NCBI GenBank assembly: GCA_014729935.1
Contig: WJJB01000214.1
Coordinates: 1-13,807 of the forward strand
Direction: 5' to 3'
DNA: 13,807 bases
DNA from: Candidatus Bathyarchaeota archaeon
GTDB taxonomy: Archaea; Asgardarchaeota; Lokiarchaeia; Sigyniarchaeales; Sigyniarchaeaceae
This document shows positions 1-7,444 of the stretch, piece after piece; position 1 is the first letter of the stretch, and each line of letters opens with the position of its first letter. A program made the translations under genes and the position numbers. The notes beneath the pieces are model-generated. The model had not been told where the DNA came from and made no database searches. It worked only from the letters and a program-made list of their open reading frames with translations.

Positions 1-336
1 ATGGATATCAGGGCGAAAAAACATTTCCCTTCCAATCACCATGCCACGTGTCGAAAAGTTACGATTTTTCCGCAGTAAAGCCATGTTTTAAGTTTAGGGC
101 GTGTTTGTTCAATTTTCCCGTTACTGCTTGGTAAATTTAGTAGTTAAGACGTGTTAGAATGATTTCTTTCAATTTTCATTGCACCAAGAATGCATGCCTC
201 TTGATCATCATTGATTCGATATCGTGCATGTGCATCATCAATCTGGCGACCTTCTTGATGATACCATCCTTAATGAGAAGAGCGAAAATTAGATTGGAAA
301 AATTTCCGAAAAGAATGAGATCGTTGGAGATGTGAT
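1..336. other. Non-coding stretch downstream of eL37
   Basis: No convincing coding region is visible on either strand; the only ATG-started frame from base 1 is 25 codons long. The stretch holds an 8-bp inverted repeat, ATCATCAA at 234-241 and TTGATGAT at 255-262, separated by 13 nt, and a short A/T-rich inverted repeat at 296-307. I found no tRNA-like T-loop. Confidence 0.6.
296..307 (-). terminator. Possible oligo-T terminator after eL37
   Basis: On the minus strand, about 30-40 nt past the eL37 stop, there is a run of five T (bases 298-302 on the plus strand are A) inside the short inverted repeat GGAAA-AA-TTTCC. Archaeal terminators are often simple T-runs, so this could end the LSm-eL37 transcript. 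The run is short and the assignment is weak. Confidence 0.25.
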
Positions 337-525
337 TCACACTACGCGTTTCCGTCCCATTACTTTTTTATTCTGCCACTTGTACTTCCTGATCTTGGCA
401 GATTTCCCGAAACCACAGGCAGCGCATACCTTGTGTCGCATGTGGTATGAATTTCTACCGCATCGCCTACAACGAATGTGAGTTTTCTTGTTGTGCAAAC
501 CTCTTGATGGAGTGCCTTTTCCCAT
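337..525 (-). CDS. rpl37e: Large-subunit ribosomal protein eL37 (L37e)
   Basis: This 62-residue protein is a zinc-ribbon component of the large ribosomal subunit, found in archaea and eukaryotes but not bacteria. The start MGKGTPSRG, the basic composition, and the zinc-binding cysteines C19, C22, C34 and C37 (CRRC and CAAC) match the family over its full length. A GGTGAT ribosome-binding-like sequence lies about 6 nt before the ATG. The gene begins 24 bp after the LSm stop on the same strand, the usual archaeal LSm-eL37 pairing, so the two are almost certainly cotranscribed. The stop codon is TGA, so UGA is read as stop here although it is apparently decoded elsewhere in the window. Confidence 0.97.
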   Translation of the reverse strand: MGKGTPSRGLHNKKTHIRCRRCGRNSYHMRHKVCAACGFGKSAKIRKYKWQNKKVMGRKRVV

Positions 526-549
526 GATTAATCACCAGTGTGCAGTTAT

Positions 550-798
550 CTATGATTCCACGAGATTCTCAGAATTCACGAGCAACACCGAATCACCACG
601 AACGATGATGGTGCCAAGTGCTTCAATCTCGAGGGTTTGTGGATTAGTAGTTACCGCGTTGTCTATGTGCAAGTTCAGGTGCGGATCGTATCCTTTCAAG
701 ATGCCGTTAATCTCGATATTGCGTTTGAGCACCACGAGTACCCTCTTGCCGAGTGCCCGTTTTAGCACGCGAACGAGGGATGATTGAAGGCTTGACAT
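550..798 (-). CDS. Archaeal LSm (Sm-like) RNA-binding protein
   Basis: This gene encodes an 82-residue Sm-fold protein. Such proteins form heptameric rings that bind U-rich RNA and work in RNA processing and turnover. The Sm1 region reads VLVVLKRNIEINGILKGYD, followed by HLNLHIDNA, and the Sm2 signature is the IIVRGDSVLLV segment near the C-terminus. The frame stays open up to a TTG at 879, but I chose the ATG at 798: it gives the normal archaeal LSm length, and AGGTG lies 8 nt upstream. The extra 27 residues look unlike any LSm. The gene is followed after 24 bp by eL37 in the same operon. Confidence 0.93.
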   Translation of the reverse strand: MSSLQSSLVRVLKRALGKRVLVVLKRNIEINGILKGYDPHLNLHIDNAVTTNPQTLEIEALGTIIVRGDSVLLVNSENLVES

Positions 799-848
799 GA
801 GGTAAACACCTGCGTCGAAACGCGAAACCACGTCTTGAAAGTGAGTTG

Positions 849-860
849 TATTATTTGAAA
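849..860 (-). promoter_or_regulatory. Possible box A (TATA) promoter for LSm-eL37
   Basis: Read on the minus strand, the sequence TTTCAAATAATA lies about 50-60 nt before the LSm ATG at 798. This is a reasonable distance for a box A plus a short leader. The match to the archaeal consensus is moderate, and no start site can be proven from sequence. Confidence 0.35.
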
Positions 861-880
861 TTTTCTCTAAACCTACCAAG

Positions 881-894
881 AAAGCACGTGCTTT
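881..894. promoter_or_regulatory. Perfect 14-bp palindrome upstream of LSm promoter
   Basis: AAAGCACGTGCTTT is a perfect palindrome placed just upstream of the candidate box A of the LSm-eL37 operon. Such dyads often bind dimeric transcription factors. No regulator can be named. Confidence 0.35.
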
Positions 895-1132
895 TTCCAG
901 CCTAATTCAAACAATGAACATGTTTTTGCCCCGTGCATTAACTCAAGGTAGTGATGATTCTTGAATGGGATCATTTGGATCCTTGGATCCACCTCTACCG
1001 TGGTTTCCAAGAATTCAATTTACTACCTTTTGGCAAGTTTTGGAGCAGCCGTGAATACCTTTCGTGGTGATCACGAAGGAGGGTAACTTAGCACCAGCAA
1101 TCGGGATCTCCTTGATTCATCGCGTGAAGGAA

Positions 1133-2365
1133 TCACGATTCTTCGTTCATTGAAAGGCCATCCAAGCACTCGATCACCTTTTTCTTGACAAGTTCCGCCG
1201 AGAACCCAATGATATTGATTTCCCCCCGCCTACCACGAGTCTTGATATTCACGATTCGTTGCTTGAGTAAATGGTTCTGGTGCAATTTTTTAACGTGCTT
1301 CCTGAAAACGGTGATTACATGCGGATTCTTGCCATATTCCTCGCACACAACCTTGTACTCGTTATATGCATTGTAAATCGTTATCTTGTTAATATTTTTA
1401 TCACTCAGGCGTTCCAACAAACGAGCAACGGCAAGCAAGGAGAATAACTCGTGAGGGCGTAGTTTATCTAACAATGGTTCCCGGAACTCGGTCGAGACAT
1501 TTTTCGCAGCACCCCGGATCATCTCGGGGAGCACCTCATTTTCATGTAAAAATTCTGCGCGCTTCCCCGCATGGCGCATGAGCTCTATGCCGTAGTACAC
1601 ATTTCCACTTGTCTCGCTCATGTCAACGATTAATTCAATATTATCATCCGAGAATACACCTTCCTTGAATGCCAATTCCATGCGGTATAGATAGATATCA
1701 AATAACTCGCTTGCAGTGTATTGTTCAAGCTTGTACGTGCTTGTGAGGCGCTGGGCTATGCGTGGTTCCTTAACGAGGATGTTATTCCAATCATAATCCC
1801 TGGCAATAAGGATGAAAGATACAAACTCCTTGGTGTTATTGTTCGTTCGAAAATCCTCATTTATCGTCAGCAGCTGCATGATCTCTGATGTATCCAAGTT
1901 TTGGATTTCGTCGAGGATTATCACGAGCTTTATATTCTTCTTTTCAAGGTTTTGAATCAAGTATGTCATTAACTCTGAAATGCTAAAACCCTTTCCAGAC
2001 ATGTACATATGCTTGTCAAGCAAGTAATCCCTGAGAATGGCTCCAAGGGTTCGGTGGTTGAAACAATTATAATACTGGATATCGATATTGATACCAAACT
2101 CATCCGCAACATTCTTGAGTTTCTGTTGTGAAAAGCGGGAAACCAAGGTTTTTCCAAACCCTCCACCACCCCGAACGCCAATATTCACGCCCTTGTTTTC
2201 CTTCATTACAATCTTGAAATCGAGAAGCATGCGCTTGATGATCTCATCCCTATGTAATACCTTTTCAGGAATGAAATCCCTGTCTAGCGTAACCTCACCA
2301 TCTTTCCTGAAAACAGGTGATCCCGCAAGACTTTTCCTGAGTTCTTCTTCAAAATCCATATGCAT
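1133..2365 (-). CDS. Orc1/Cdc6-family AAA+ ATPase
   Basis: This 410-residue protein resembles the archaeal replication initiator Orc1/Cdc6, an AAA+ ATPase with a C-terminal winged helix that binds origin DNA. Walker A is GGGGFGKT at residues 66-73 (GxxGxGKT) and Walker B is LVIILDEIQ with D152-E153. A sensor-1-like segment FILIARD has no Asn in the usual position. The sensor-2-like helix SGNVYYGIELMRHAGKRAE keeps the SGxxxxxxxLxRxAGxxAE pattern but lacks the usual Arg pair. Residues from about 300 fit a winged helix, ending with RGRRGEINIIGF, which resembles the family's wing. An AGGA lies 11 nt before the first ATG; a second ATG two codons later (2359) is equally possible. It is probably a divergent Orc1 paralogue rather than the main initiator. 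Confidence 0.78.
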   Translation of the reverse strand: MHMDFEEELRKSLAGSPVFRKDGEVTLDRDFIPEKVLHRDEIIKRMLLDFKIVMKENKGVNIGVRGGGGFGKTLVSRFSQQKLKNVADEFGINIDIQYYNCFNHRTLGAILRDYLLDKHMYMSGKGFSISELMTYLIQNLEKKNIKLVIILDEIQNLDTSEIMQLLTINEDFRTNNNTKEFVSFILIARDYDWNNILVKEPRIAQRLTSTYKLEQYTASELFDIYLYRMELAFKEGVFSDDNIELIVDMSETSGNVYYGIELMRHAGKRAEFLHENEVLPEMIRGAAKNVSTEFREPLLDKLRPHELFSLLAVARLLERLSDKNINKITIYNAYNEYKVVCEEYGKNPHVITVFRKHVKKLHQNHLLKQRIVNIKTRGRRGEINIIGFSAELVKKKVIECLDGLSMNEES

Positions 2366-2554
2366 GCACGCGAATTCCTGATACAGTAACCCGGGATTCT
2401 TAACCGGAGTGCTCGAGATATTTCATGCCGTGTCCTTTTTAATCTCTTGCAGGAACGGCTTTCTTTTTCCGGATTCTATAAGTTAAGGCCCTTTAAGTGT
2501 CACTTCAGTTGATGTCGAGAATACCTGCACTCGTGGAGGGATGTCAACATATCT
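2366..2554. other. Gap between NAD(P)HX repair gene and Orc1-like gene
   Basis: This 189-bp stretch has no gene. On the minus strand it must contain the promoter of the Orc1-like gene unless that is cotranscribed with the upstream repair gene. An A/T-rich GAAATATC (minus strand, about 2417-2424) lies some 55 nt before the ATG and is the best box A guess. No origin-type repeat is visible. Confidence 0.35.
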
Positions 2555-4168
2555 CTAATAGAACCGTGCAACCACTTCCCCTAACACACCGAGCATCATG
2601 CTTGCCGTCATGCATGGGGCACCCACCTTCCTTTCCACCTCTTCCCCAGCCAATCCATTCACGTGAGCAGCTGCGGCAGCACAATAGGAAACATGCCAAT
2701 CTCTTGAGGCGTGCATGGATAAAAATGCAGCCGTGACGCCAGCAAGTATATCACCGGTGCCCCCGGTGGTCATGGCAGGAGTTCCCGTCAAATTGATCTT
2801 GCACCCGTGCTGGTGGATAATCACATCCTCTGGACCCTTGAGCAGCATAACCAGCTTTTTACCCTTGATAAAATCCCTGACTGCACCGAGTTTTCCACCA
2901 AGCGTTTTCAATTGGTTTACGGGGGTTCCCGAGATGATTGAAAACTCCCCGGCGTGCGGGGTGAGAACCGTCCGGGGGGCGTCGATATCCGCGAAGATAT
3001 CTTCAATAACCTTTAACCCATCGGCATCAACCACCAAGAATTTTTCCTGGCGGGTGGCCTCGATGCATGATTCTTTCAAGACATGTCGGGTTTCTTCCAT
3101 CTCCCCGGCACCCGGCCCCACCAGGACAGCGTTAGCCCAACTTATGCGGTGTTTTATGGTATCTAAATTGGAGGGATTGAGGAATGGGCCCTCCAATGAA
3201 GTCACGATGAGGTCGGGGGAATAGCCACGAATGGTGCTTGCCACCGAGCTCGACGTGCAGATGTTCACGAGATCAACGCCGCACCTCATGGCAGCAAGTG
3301 CAGAAAGGGATGGTGCACCAGAGTACAAGTGACTCCCGCCCACGATGAGCAGCTTGCCATTCATGCCTTTCGTGGATCTCGGACTCCTTCGATTCCTGAA
3401 GAGCACCTTGCAATCACCCTTTCCCACCAACCATGATGCTTCAAGGGGGATGCCAATTTGTGCGACATGCACCTTGCTCTCGAATTCCTCCTTATTCACG
3501 AACCCTGTCTTATGTGAATGGAAGGTTATGATGGCTGTGGCATTCACTTTCAGGTTTTTTACCAAGCCGGTGCTTGGATCCACTCCCGTTGGCGTATCGA
3601 TGGAAATGACGGGGAGATCATGCTCCCGTGAAAGCGCATTCATCTCCCTGACGGCAGTGGCGATTGGTTCTCGTAAGATTCCTTGGACTCCCGACCCGAG
3701 AAGGGCGTCGACGAGTATTGCCTCCGGTTGGACAATGCCAAGATATTCAGGAAGTTCGCGCGAGTCTCGTATCACGTGCCGGTGAATGCTGTACTTGCAG
3801 GATTTTAACGCCTGCCAGTTCTGGCGTGCCTCGGGGGTATTTATTCTTTCTGGCCTTCCAAGCAGATACACGTGGACAGATGCTGCTTCGATGCTAACGT
3901 GGCGTGCAACTACGAAACCATCACCGCCATTGTTACCGAGACCGCATAGAACATGTACATGAGTCCTCGATAGATCTTTTCCAAGCATATTCTTCATGAA
4001 TGAAGCAACCGCTGCTCCCGCGTTTTCCATAAGCTTGGATTTCGAAACTCCAAGATCATCTGCATTTTCATCGAGGATGGTCATCTCCTCCGTCGTGATG
4101 GCGCTTTCTGCATTGTATGCCTTGAGGAATTCACGAATATTCATATTACTGTTATTAGTTGAATGCAT
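2555..4168 (-). CDS. nnrED: Bifunctional NAD(P)H-hydrate repair enzyme (epimerase/dehydratase)
   Basis: This 537-residue fusion repairs hydrated NADH and NADPH. The N-terminal YjeF_N domain interconverts the R and S epimers; the C-terminal ribokinase-like domain dehydrates the S form using ADP. Domain 1 (about residues 10-235) carries GLGNNGGDGF near 76-85, DALLGSG and DTPTGVDP. Domain 2 (about 270-537) carries LLIVGGSHLYSGAP, VGPGAG, VVDADGLK, TPHAGEF, LLKGPED and the catalytic TGGTGDILAG with D473. Length and order match full-length archaeal and bacterial fusions. The start is uncertain: ATG at 4168 and ATG at 4144 (ninth codon) both lack a Shine-Dalgarno sequence. Homology begins only after the second ATG, and CAAAATAGATA lies at about the right distance for leaderless transcription from 4144. 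Confidence 0.95.
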   Translation of the reverse strand: MHSTNNSNMNIREFLKAYNAESAITTEEMTILDENADDLGVSKSKLMENAGAAVASFMKNMLGKDLSRTHVHVLCGLGNNGGDGFVVARHVSIEAASVHVYLLGRPERINTPEARQNWQALKSCKYSIHRHVIRDSRELPEYLGIVQPEAILVDALLGSGVQGILREPIATAVREMNALSREHDLPVISIDTPTGVDPSTGLVKNLKVNATAIITFHSHKTGFVNKEEFESKVHVAQIGIPLEASWLVGKGDCKVLFRNRRSPRSTKGMNGKLLIVGGSHLYSGAPSLSALAAMRCGVDLVNICTSSSVASTIRGYSPDLIVTSLEGPFLNPSNLDTIKHRISWANAVLVGPGAGEMEETRHVLKESCIEATRQEKFLVVDADGLKVIEDIFADIDAPRTVLTPHAGEFSIISGTPVNQLKTLGGKLGAVRDFIKGKKLVMLLKGPEDVIIHQHGCKINLTGTPAMTTGGTGDILAGVTAAFLSMHASRDWHVSYCAAAAAHVNGLAGEEVERKVGAPCMTASMMLGVLGEVVARFY

Positions 4169-4418
4169 TATCTATTTTGCGAAAAAACATATCGGCTCGG
4201 CGAGTAATGGGAAATTCTCCTCGTTCGGATTTGCTCCGGTCCCGAATTCTCAAAATTTGGCTCAAGCAAGGTCCTCGCGAAAATCCAAGCAGGATGGAAG
4301 CCTTGGTTGGTCTAGTGGAAGAAAGGAGAAGGTGGCTAATTTCAAATTTCTTGAGTCGGGTAGGTCCGGACATTACTGGCCTTTCACCCAAGAACCACGA
4401 TTGACGGCTTCCCGGCAC

Positions 4419-4553
4419 GTGGCTGACGCACACGGAGCCACCCAGTCACCAGCCAACGGGGGGATGAATGCTCCACGACCTGAACGTGGCCCCCGAAATC
4501 ACGGTGGTCCATTCGGATTCCGGTCGAGTTGCACGCGTGTCATCGCCACGCGT
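4419..4553 (-). ncRNA. Candidate structured RNA or structured leader
   Basis: Three perfect or near-perfect hairpins sit in 135 bp. GTGGCT/AGCCAC pairs 4419-4424 with 4436-4441. A two-layer hairpin has an outer stem CGGGGG/CCCCCG (4457-4462 with 4490-4495, plus a 5' bulge) and an inner stem CCACG/CGTGG (4473-4477 with 4485-4489). ACGCGTG/CACGCGT pairs 4533-4539 with 4547-4553. On the minus strand a good box A (ATAAATA at 4571-4577) lies just upstream, so an RNA starting near 4545-4550 and running toward the repair gene is plausible. It could be a separate ncRNA or a long 5' leader. No known RNA family is recognised and the strand is inferred only from the box A. Confidence 0.28.
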
Positions 4554-4570
4554 TGAACGGGAGGGCTGGT

Positions 4571-4577
4571 TATTTAT
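4571..4577 (-). promoter_or_regulatory. Box A (TATA) candidate on the minus strand
   Basis: The minus strand reads TTCATAAATAACC, a good match to an archaeal TATA box in an otherwise GC-rich neighbourhood. It would start a transcript about 25 nt further on, close to the first of the three hairpins. Confidence 0.4.
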
Positions 4578-4721
4578 GAAGTTGCATCGATTTATCTCCC
4601 TTGACGCTGCACCGTGGATGTGATCCTGTATTCGCTTGCGCTTCGCCGCACGTCCTTACCTGGTTCCTTAATCCATAACACAGCTTCTTGCCATACACTA
4701 CTGCGCCTTGAACTAAATTAG

Positions 4722-7064
4722 ATGGTCGGATTTCCTTTCGCAAAATGGATTAAATTCTACCATCGATTTTATTCGGTGATAGTTGATTATAAGAAATCCC
4801 TCATGTGCCATCATGCCATGATCACTCGTGTTGCTCGCATGGAACGGAGGAAAGAATGGCGTGATACCGTCAAGTTCACCTACAGGCTCGTGCGTGGAAT
4901 CATCAAGGAAAAGGGAAGGGTGAAGAAAGTGATCGAGCTCCTACCTCGTGTGATCAAGCGACTTCCTGAGAAAATCTCCAAGAAGAATGATGTCCCCGAA
5001 ACCACGATCCCGGATGTCTATCCATTCCCCGGCATGGTTCCATCAACAACCAATTCACACCCGAATGCCGATACTTACAAGCTGGAGCCTTTCGAAGATT
5101 CCTTCGAGGAACGCCAGCGAGCTTTCTTGGAAGTAATGGCTGGGAGGGACGGGTTCTTTTTTCAATGTGCGACGGCAAGAGCCCTTTTAGGAAGGGAAGC
5201 AAGGGTTTCACGCAAGGAGGTCCAGCTGTATGTAGATCGCTTGGATGGACGTGAGGATTGCGCCGATTTTTATACCATGCACGTTATCCATGGACTCCTC
5301 ACGGACCGGAATCATCCGTTTCTATCGAAAGTTCAGCGAGAGATGTTGAAGGGAGCTCTCCTGCGATTCAAGTACTGGGTGGATGAACCAGGTAACCACG
5401 CGATGATTTTTTGGACGGAAAACCACCAGATTCTATTCCATGCCATTGAATACCTCGCTGGCATGCTCTATCCTGGTGAAATCTTTTCCAATGGAAAAGA
5501 TGGAAAATGGCACATGGACCATGCAAATAAACTGGCAACGCTTTGGATGTCCCGCAGGGCAAGATGGGGCTATAATGAGTGGGGATCCAGTAATTATTTC
5601 GCAATCGACTTGGAGGCACTTCTCATGCTTGCAGAGCATGCTATTGATGGCGATTTAGCACGCCGTGCAGCAATCTCCGTTGATATTTTACTTTTCCTGA
5701 TTTCGCTCGATTTATTTCATGGCTATCCAGCAGGTACCCATGGTAGGGCATACGAATCAGAGATACTCACGGGATGGCGCAATGACTTGGCTTCTTCCAT
5801 CAAGATCACGTGGGGACTTGGCACGTTTGCGAGAGATGGGTACATGGCAGCCATGGCCCTGGCATCCTGCAAGAAATTTAAACCATCCACAACAATCATC
5901 AAGATCGGCCAGGCAGTGGAACCAACGTTTTTAGCGCGAGAACGAATTGGTTTCACCCTCCAAGATGCACCACGGCATGGCATCAACCCTGACGGCTTGG
6001 ACGACATCATCTTTCTATGGGGTACAGGAGCGTACACCAATCCACCCGTGATCGATGCACTCGTCAAGGCAGCGGATGCATGGAACCTATGGCACACGCC
6101 GTTCTTCAATGTGCTTGGTGACTTAAATGAAATAATCCCGAGATCTGCCAAGCTAAAATGCATAACCCGGGATATCGATCTCGAGTCCAATCGAACATTA
6201 ATGGGCAAGGTGAACAAAATTACTTGGAGAACGCCGGAATACATGCTAAGCACCGCTCAAGATTACAGGAAGGGAGAAATGGGAAACCAGCATCACATCT
6301 GGCAAGCCACATTAAGCCATGATGCCATGGTAACCACGACAAATCCTGGCACGACCTGTTATGTTAAGAGAGATGCAGATGGAGATAACACGGATTTCAC
6401 GGTTGGTGCCATTGGCAAGAACGAGATCATCACGTCACGCACCCCAACCTATTGGGCAGGGCATAATCGCTTTCCCAGGGCAGCACAATACAGGAATCTA
6501 GCCATGATCCTGTACAACATCAATATGAAAAAAGCTATCGGGGAACGGGAGGTAAATCCGTTCACCCACGCTTTTTTCCCTCGTTGGGCATTTGACGATG
6601 TAAGGGAGGAAGGACATTGGGTGGCAGGTAGGAATGGACGGGGATACGTTGGCTTGTATTCTACTATCAAGCCGAGATGGATAGATCGTGGAACTACATT
6701 TGAGCATGATATTGTTGCCGATGGCTTGCAAAATGCGTGGATCTGCATGTGCGGGAACGAAACCGAATTTGGCAGCTTTGATGGCTTCACTGCCAAGATT
6801 TTCGATAGCACCACTCGATTTGATGGGGAAGAAATAAAGATATGGCTGGAAATTGATGGATTCATTGATGCAAGATTCTCTTGGAACGGTCCCTTCATGG
6901 TGAATAACGAGATCGTTGACTTGGGAGATTATCAACGTGTGGATTGCACCTATTGCTCTGTACCCTTCGGTTCCAGCACCTACAAACTTTCATTTAAAGA
7001 TTCAACGCTTTTACTGGATGTTGAGTCTCTCACGAGAAGGGAGGGTGGAAATATCACGCCCTAA
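4722..7064 (+). CDS. Large uncharacterised protein, possibly lyase-like (alpha/alpha toroid)
   Basis: This 780-residue protein has no function I can name with confidence. An N-terminal basic stretch (residues 1-90) precedes a helical region of about 120-450 with conserved-looking motifs: FWTENHQILFH near 230-240, GYNEWGSSNY near 284-293 (E286, W287), and GYPAGTHGRAYESE around 335-348. The second half from about 520 is richer in aromatic and beta-type segments. This layout recalls polysaccharide lyases of the heparinase/hyaluronate-lyase kind (helical toroid plus beta-sandwich), which use His, Tyr and Asn/Glu side chains; that is inference from pattern, not a family match. No signal peptide is seen, so it is likely cytoplasmic unless an unusual export route is used. 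The start is uncertain: ATG 4722 follows a TAG, but ATG 4803, 4818 and 4839 are alternatives and none has a clear ribosome-binding site. Confidence 0.7.
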   Translation: MVGFPFAKWIKFYHRFYSVIVDYKKSLMCHHAMITRVARMERRKEWRDTVKFTYRLVRGIIKEKGRVKKVIELLPRVIKRLPEKISKKNDVPETTIPDVYPFPGMVPSTTNSHPNADTYKLEPFEDSFEERQRAFLEVMAGRDGFFFQCATARALLGREARVSRKEVQLYVDRLDGREDCADFYTMHVIHGLLTDRNHPFLSKVQREMLKGALLRFKYWVDEPGNHAMIFWTENHQILFHAIEYLAGMLYPGEIFSNGKDGKWHMDHANKLATLWMSRRARWGYNEWGSSNYFAIDLEALLMLAEHAIDGDLARRAAISVDILLFLISLDLFHGYPAGTHGRAYESEILTGWRNDLASSIKITWGLGTFARDGYMAAMALASCKKFKPSTTIIKIGQAVEPTFLARERIGFTLQDAPRHGINPDGLDDIIFLWGTGAYTNPPVIDALVKAADAWNLWHTPFFNVLGDLNEIIPRSAKLKCITRDIDLESNRTLMGKVNKITWRTPEYMLSTAQDYRKGEMGNQHHIWQATLSHDAMVTTTNPGTTCYVKRDADGDNTDFTVGAIGKNEIITSRTPTYWAGHNRFPRAAQYRNLAMILYNINMKKAIGEREVNPFTHAFFPRWAFDDVREEGHWVAGRNGRGYVGLYSTIKPRWIDRGTTFEHDIVADGLQNAWICMCGNETEFGSFDGFTAKIFDSTTRFDGEEIKIWLEIDGFIDARFSWNGPFMVNNEIVDLGDYQRVDCTYCSVPFGSSTYKLSFKDSTLLLDVESLTRREGGNITP

Positions 7065-7290
7065 CTAAAGGACGTGGCTTTCTGGCGAAAAACGGGTAAA
7101 CGATGGAAGGAGATGTGATTTAGTACACAATATCACTGGTATCTTGATTGAATCCCACGATTTTACACCTTTATGAACCTCAGATGCGACAAGATCACGG
7201 TATTACTTGACTTTTTCGTGCAATGTAATTTGGCTTCCGGCGGGTTGGGCATGTTTTCTAATAAATGCAATGATTATATCCCACCTTTTC

Positions 7291-7300
7291 TTGTAAATAA
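7291..7300 (+). promoter_or_regulatory. hdrA: Likely box A promoter of the Hdr operon
   Basis: TTGTAAATAA, preceded by a pyrimidine/T-rich stretch, is the best TATA match upstream of hdrA. Transcription would start near 7320, inside the inverted repeat at 7311-7338, with a leader of about 120 nt. Another A/T patch, GATTATATC at 7272-7280, is an alternative. Confidence 0.4.
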
Positions 7301-7310
7301 ACGAGTACCG

Positions 7311-7338
7311 TGTGATGGCAGGCGGTCTTGGCATCACA
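7311..7338 (+). promoter_or_regulatory. Inverted repeat (operator or leader hairpin) before hdrA
   Basis: TGTGATG (7311-7317) and CATCACA (7332-7338) are perfect inverted copies separated by 14 nt. After one mismatch, four more pairs close a CGGT tetraloop. As DNA it would span the predicted start site and suit a dimeric repressor; as RNA it would be a stable hairpin at the 5' end of the message. The regulator is unknown. Confidence 0.4.
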
Positions 7339-7444
7339 TGGAGATCGAATCGATCTACCACCACCTTAAAAAAACGGTGATTGCGAAGGTAACATCAAAG
7401 CATTGCTGCCACTTAACAACACCGGATGAATTAAGTGAGGCAAC

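Larger units (their letters stand above)
799..1132. other. Intergenic region between Orc1-like gene and LSm
   Basis: There is no coding region. Besides the LSm promoter candidate and palindrome, it contains two adjacent copies of TTGGATCC (975-990). It also holds a hairpin at 1059-1079 with stem TTCGTG/CACGAA extended by a wobble and one C-G pair around a 5-nt loop; this lies about 55-75 nt beyond the Orc1-like stop and could mark the end of that transcript. I looked for origin recognition boxes near the Orc1-like gene and saw none. Confidence 0.5.
4169..4721. other. Long divergent intergenic region with hairpins
   Basis: These 553 bp lie between the divergently transcribed NAD(P)HX repair gene and the 780-residue protein gene. 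Open frames here (for example 4155-4433 minus and 4159-4404 plus) resemble no protein family I know. The part from about 4400 to 4560 is clearly more GC-rich than its surroundings and holds three strong hairpins, described separately. I checked for tRNA, 5S rRNA, SRP RNA and RNase P RNA signatures on both strands and recognised none. Confidence 0.55.
7065..7444. other. Regulatory gap before the Hdr operon
   Basis: This stretch has no supported gene. A 91-codon frame (7173-7448) overlaps the start of hdrA and resembles nothing. The region holds the likely hdrA promoter (TTGTAAATAA at 7291-7300) and two inverted repeats just downstream (7311-7338 and 7342-7356), leaving a leader of roughly 120 nt. 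Confidence 0.55.

Noticed and set aside
975..990. Tandem TTGGATCC repeat
   Set aside because: Only two 8-bp copies are present, which is too little to suggest a functional repeat or CRISPR-like array.
4200..4400. tRNA-like piece (GGTCTAGTGG resembles a D-loop)
   Set aside because: No T-loop GTTCRA, anticodon arm or acceptor pairing could be found around it.
4155..4433. 92-codon minus-strand frame running into the NAD(P)HX repair gene
   Set aside because: Composition is unlike a protein, there is no family resemblance and no ribosome-binding site, and it overlaps the hairpin cluster and the start of the real gene.
3996..4556. 186-codon plus-strand frame
   Set aside because: Its first part is the antisense of the repair gene, and the rest follows the GC-rich non-coding hairpins.
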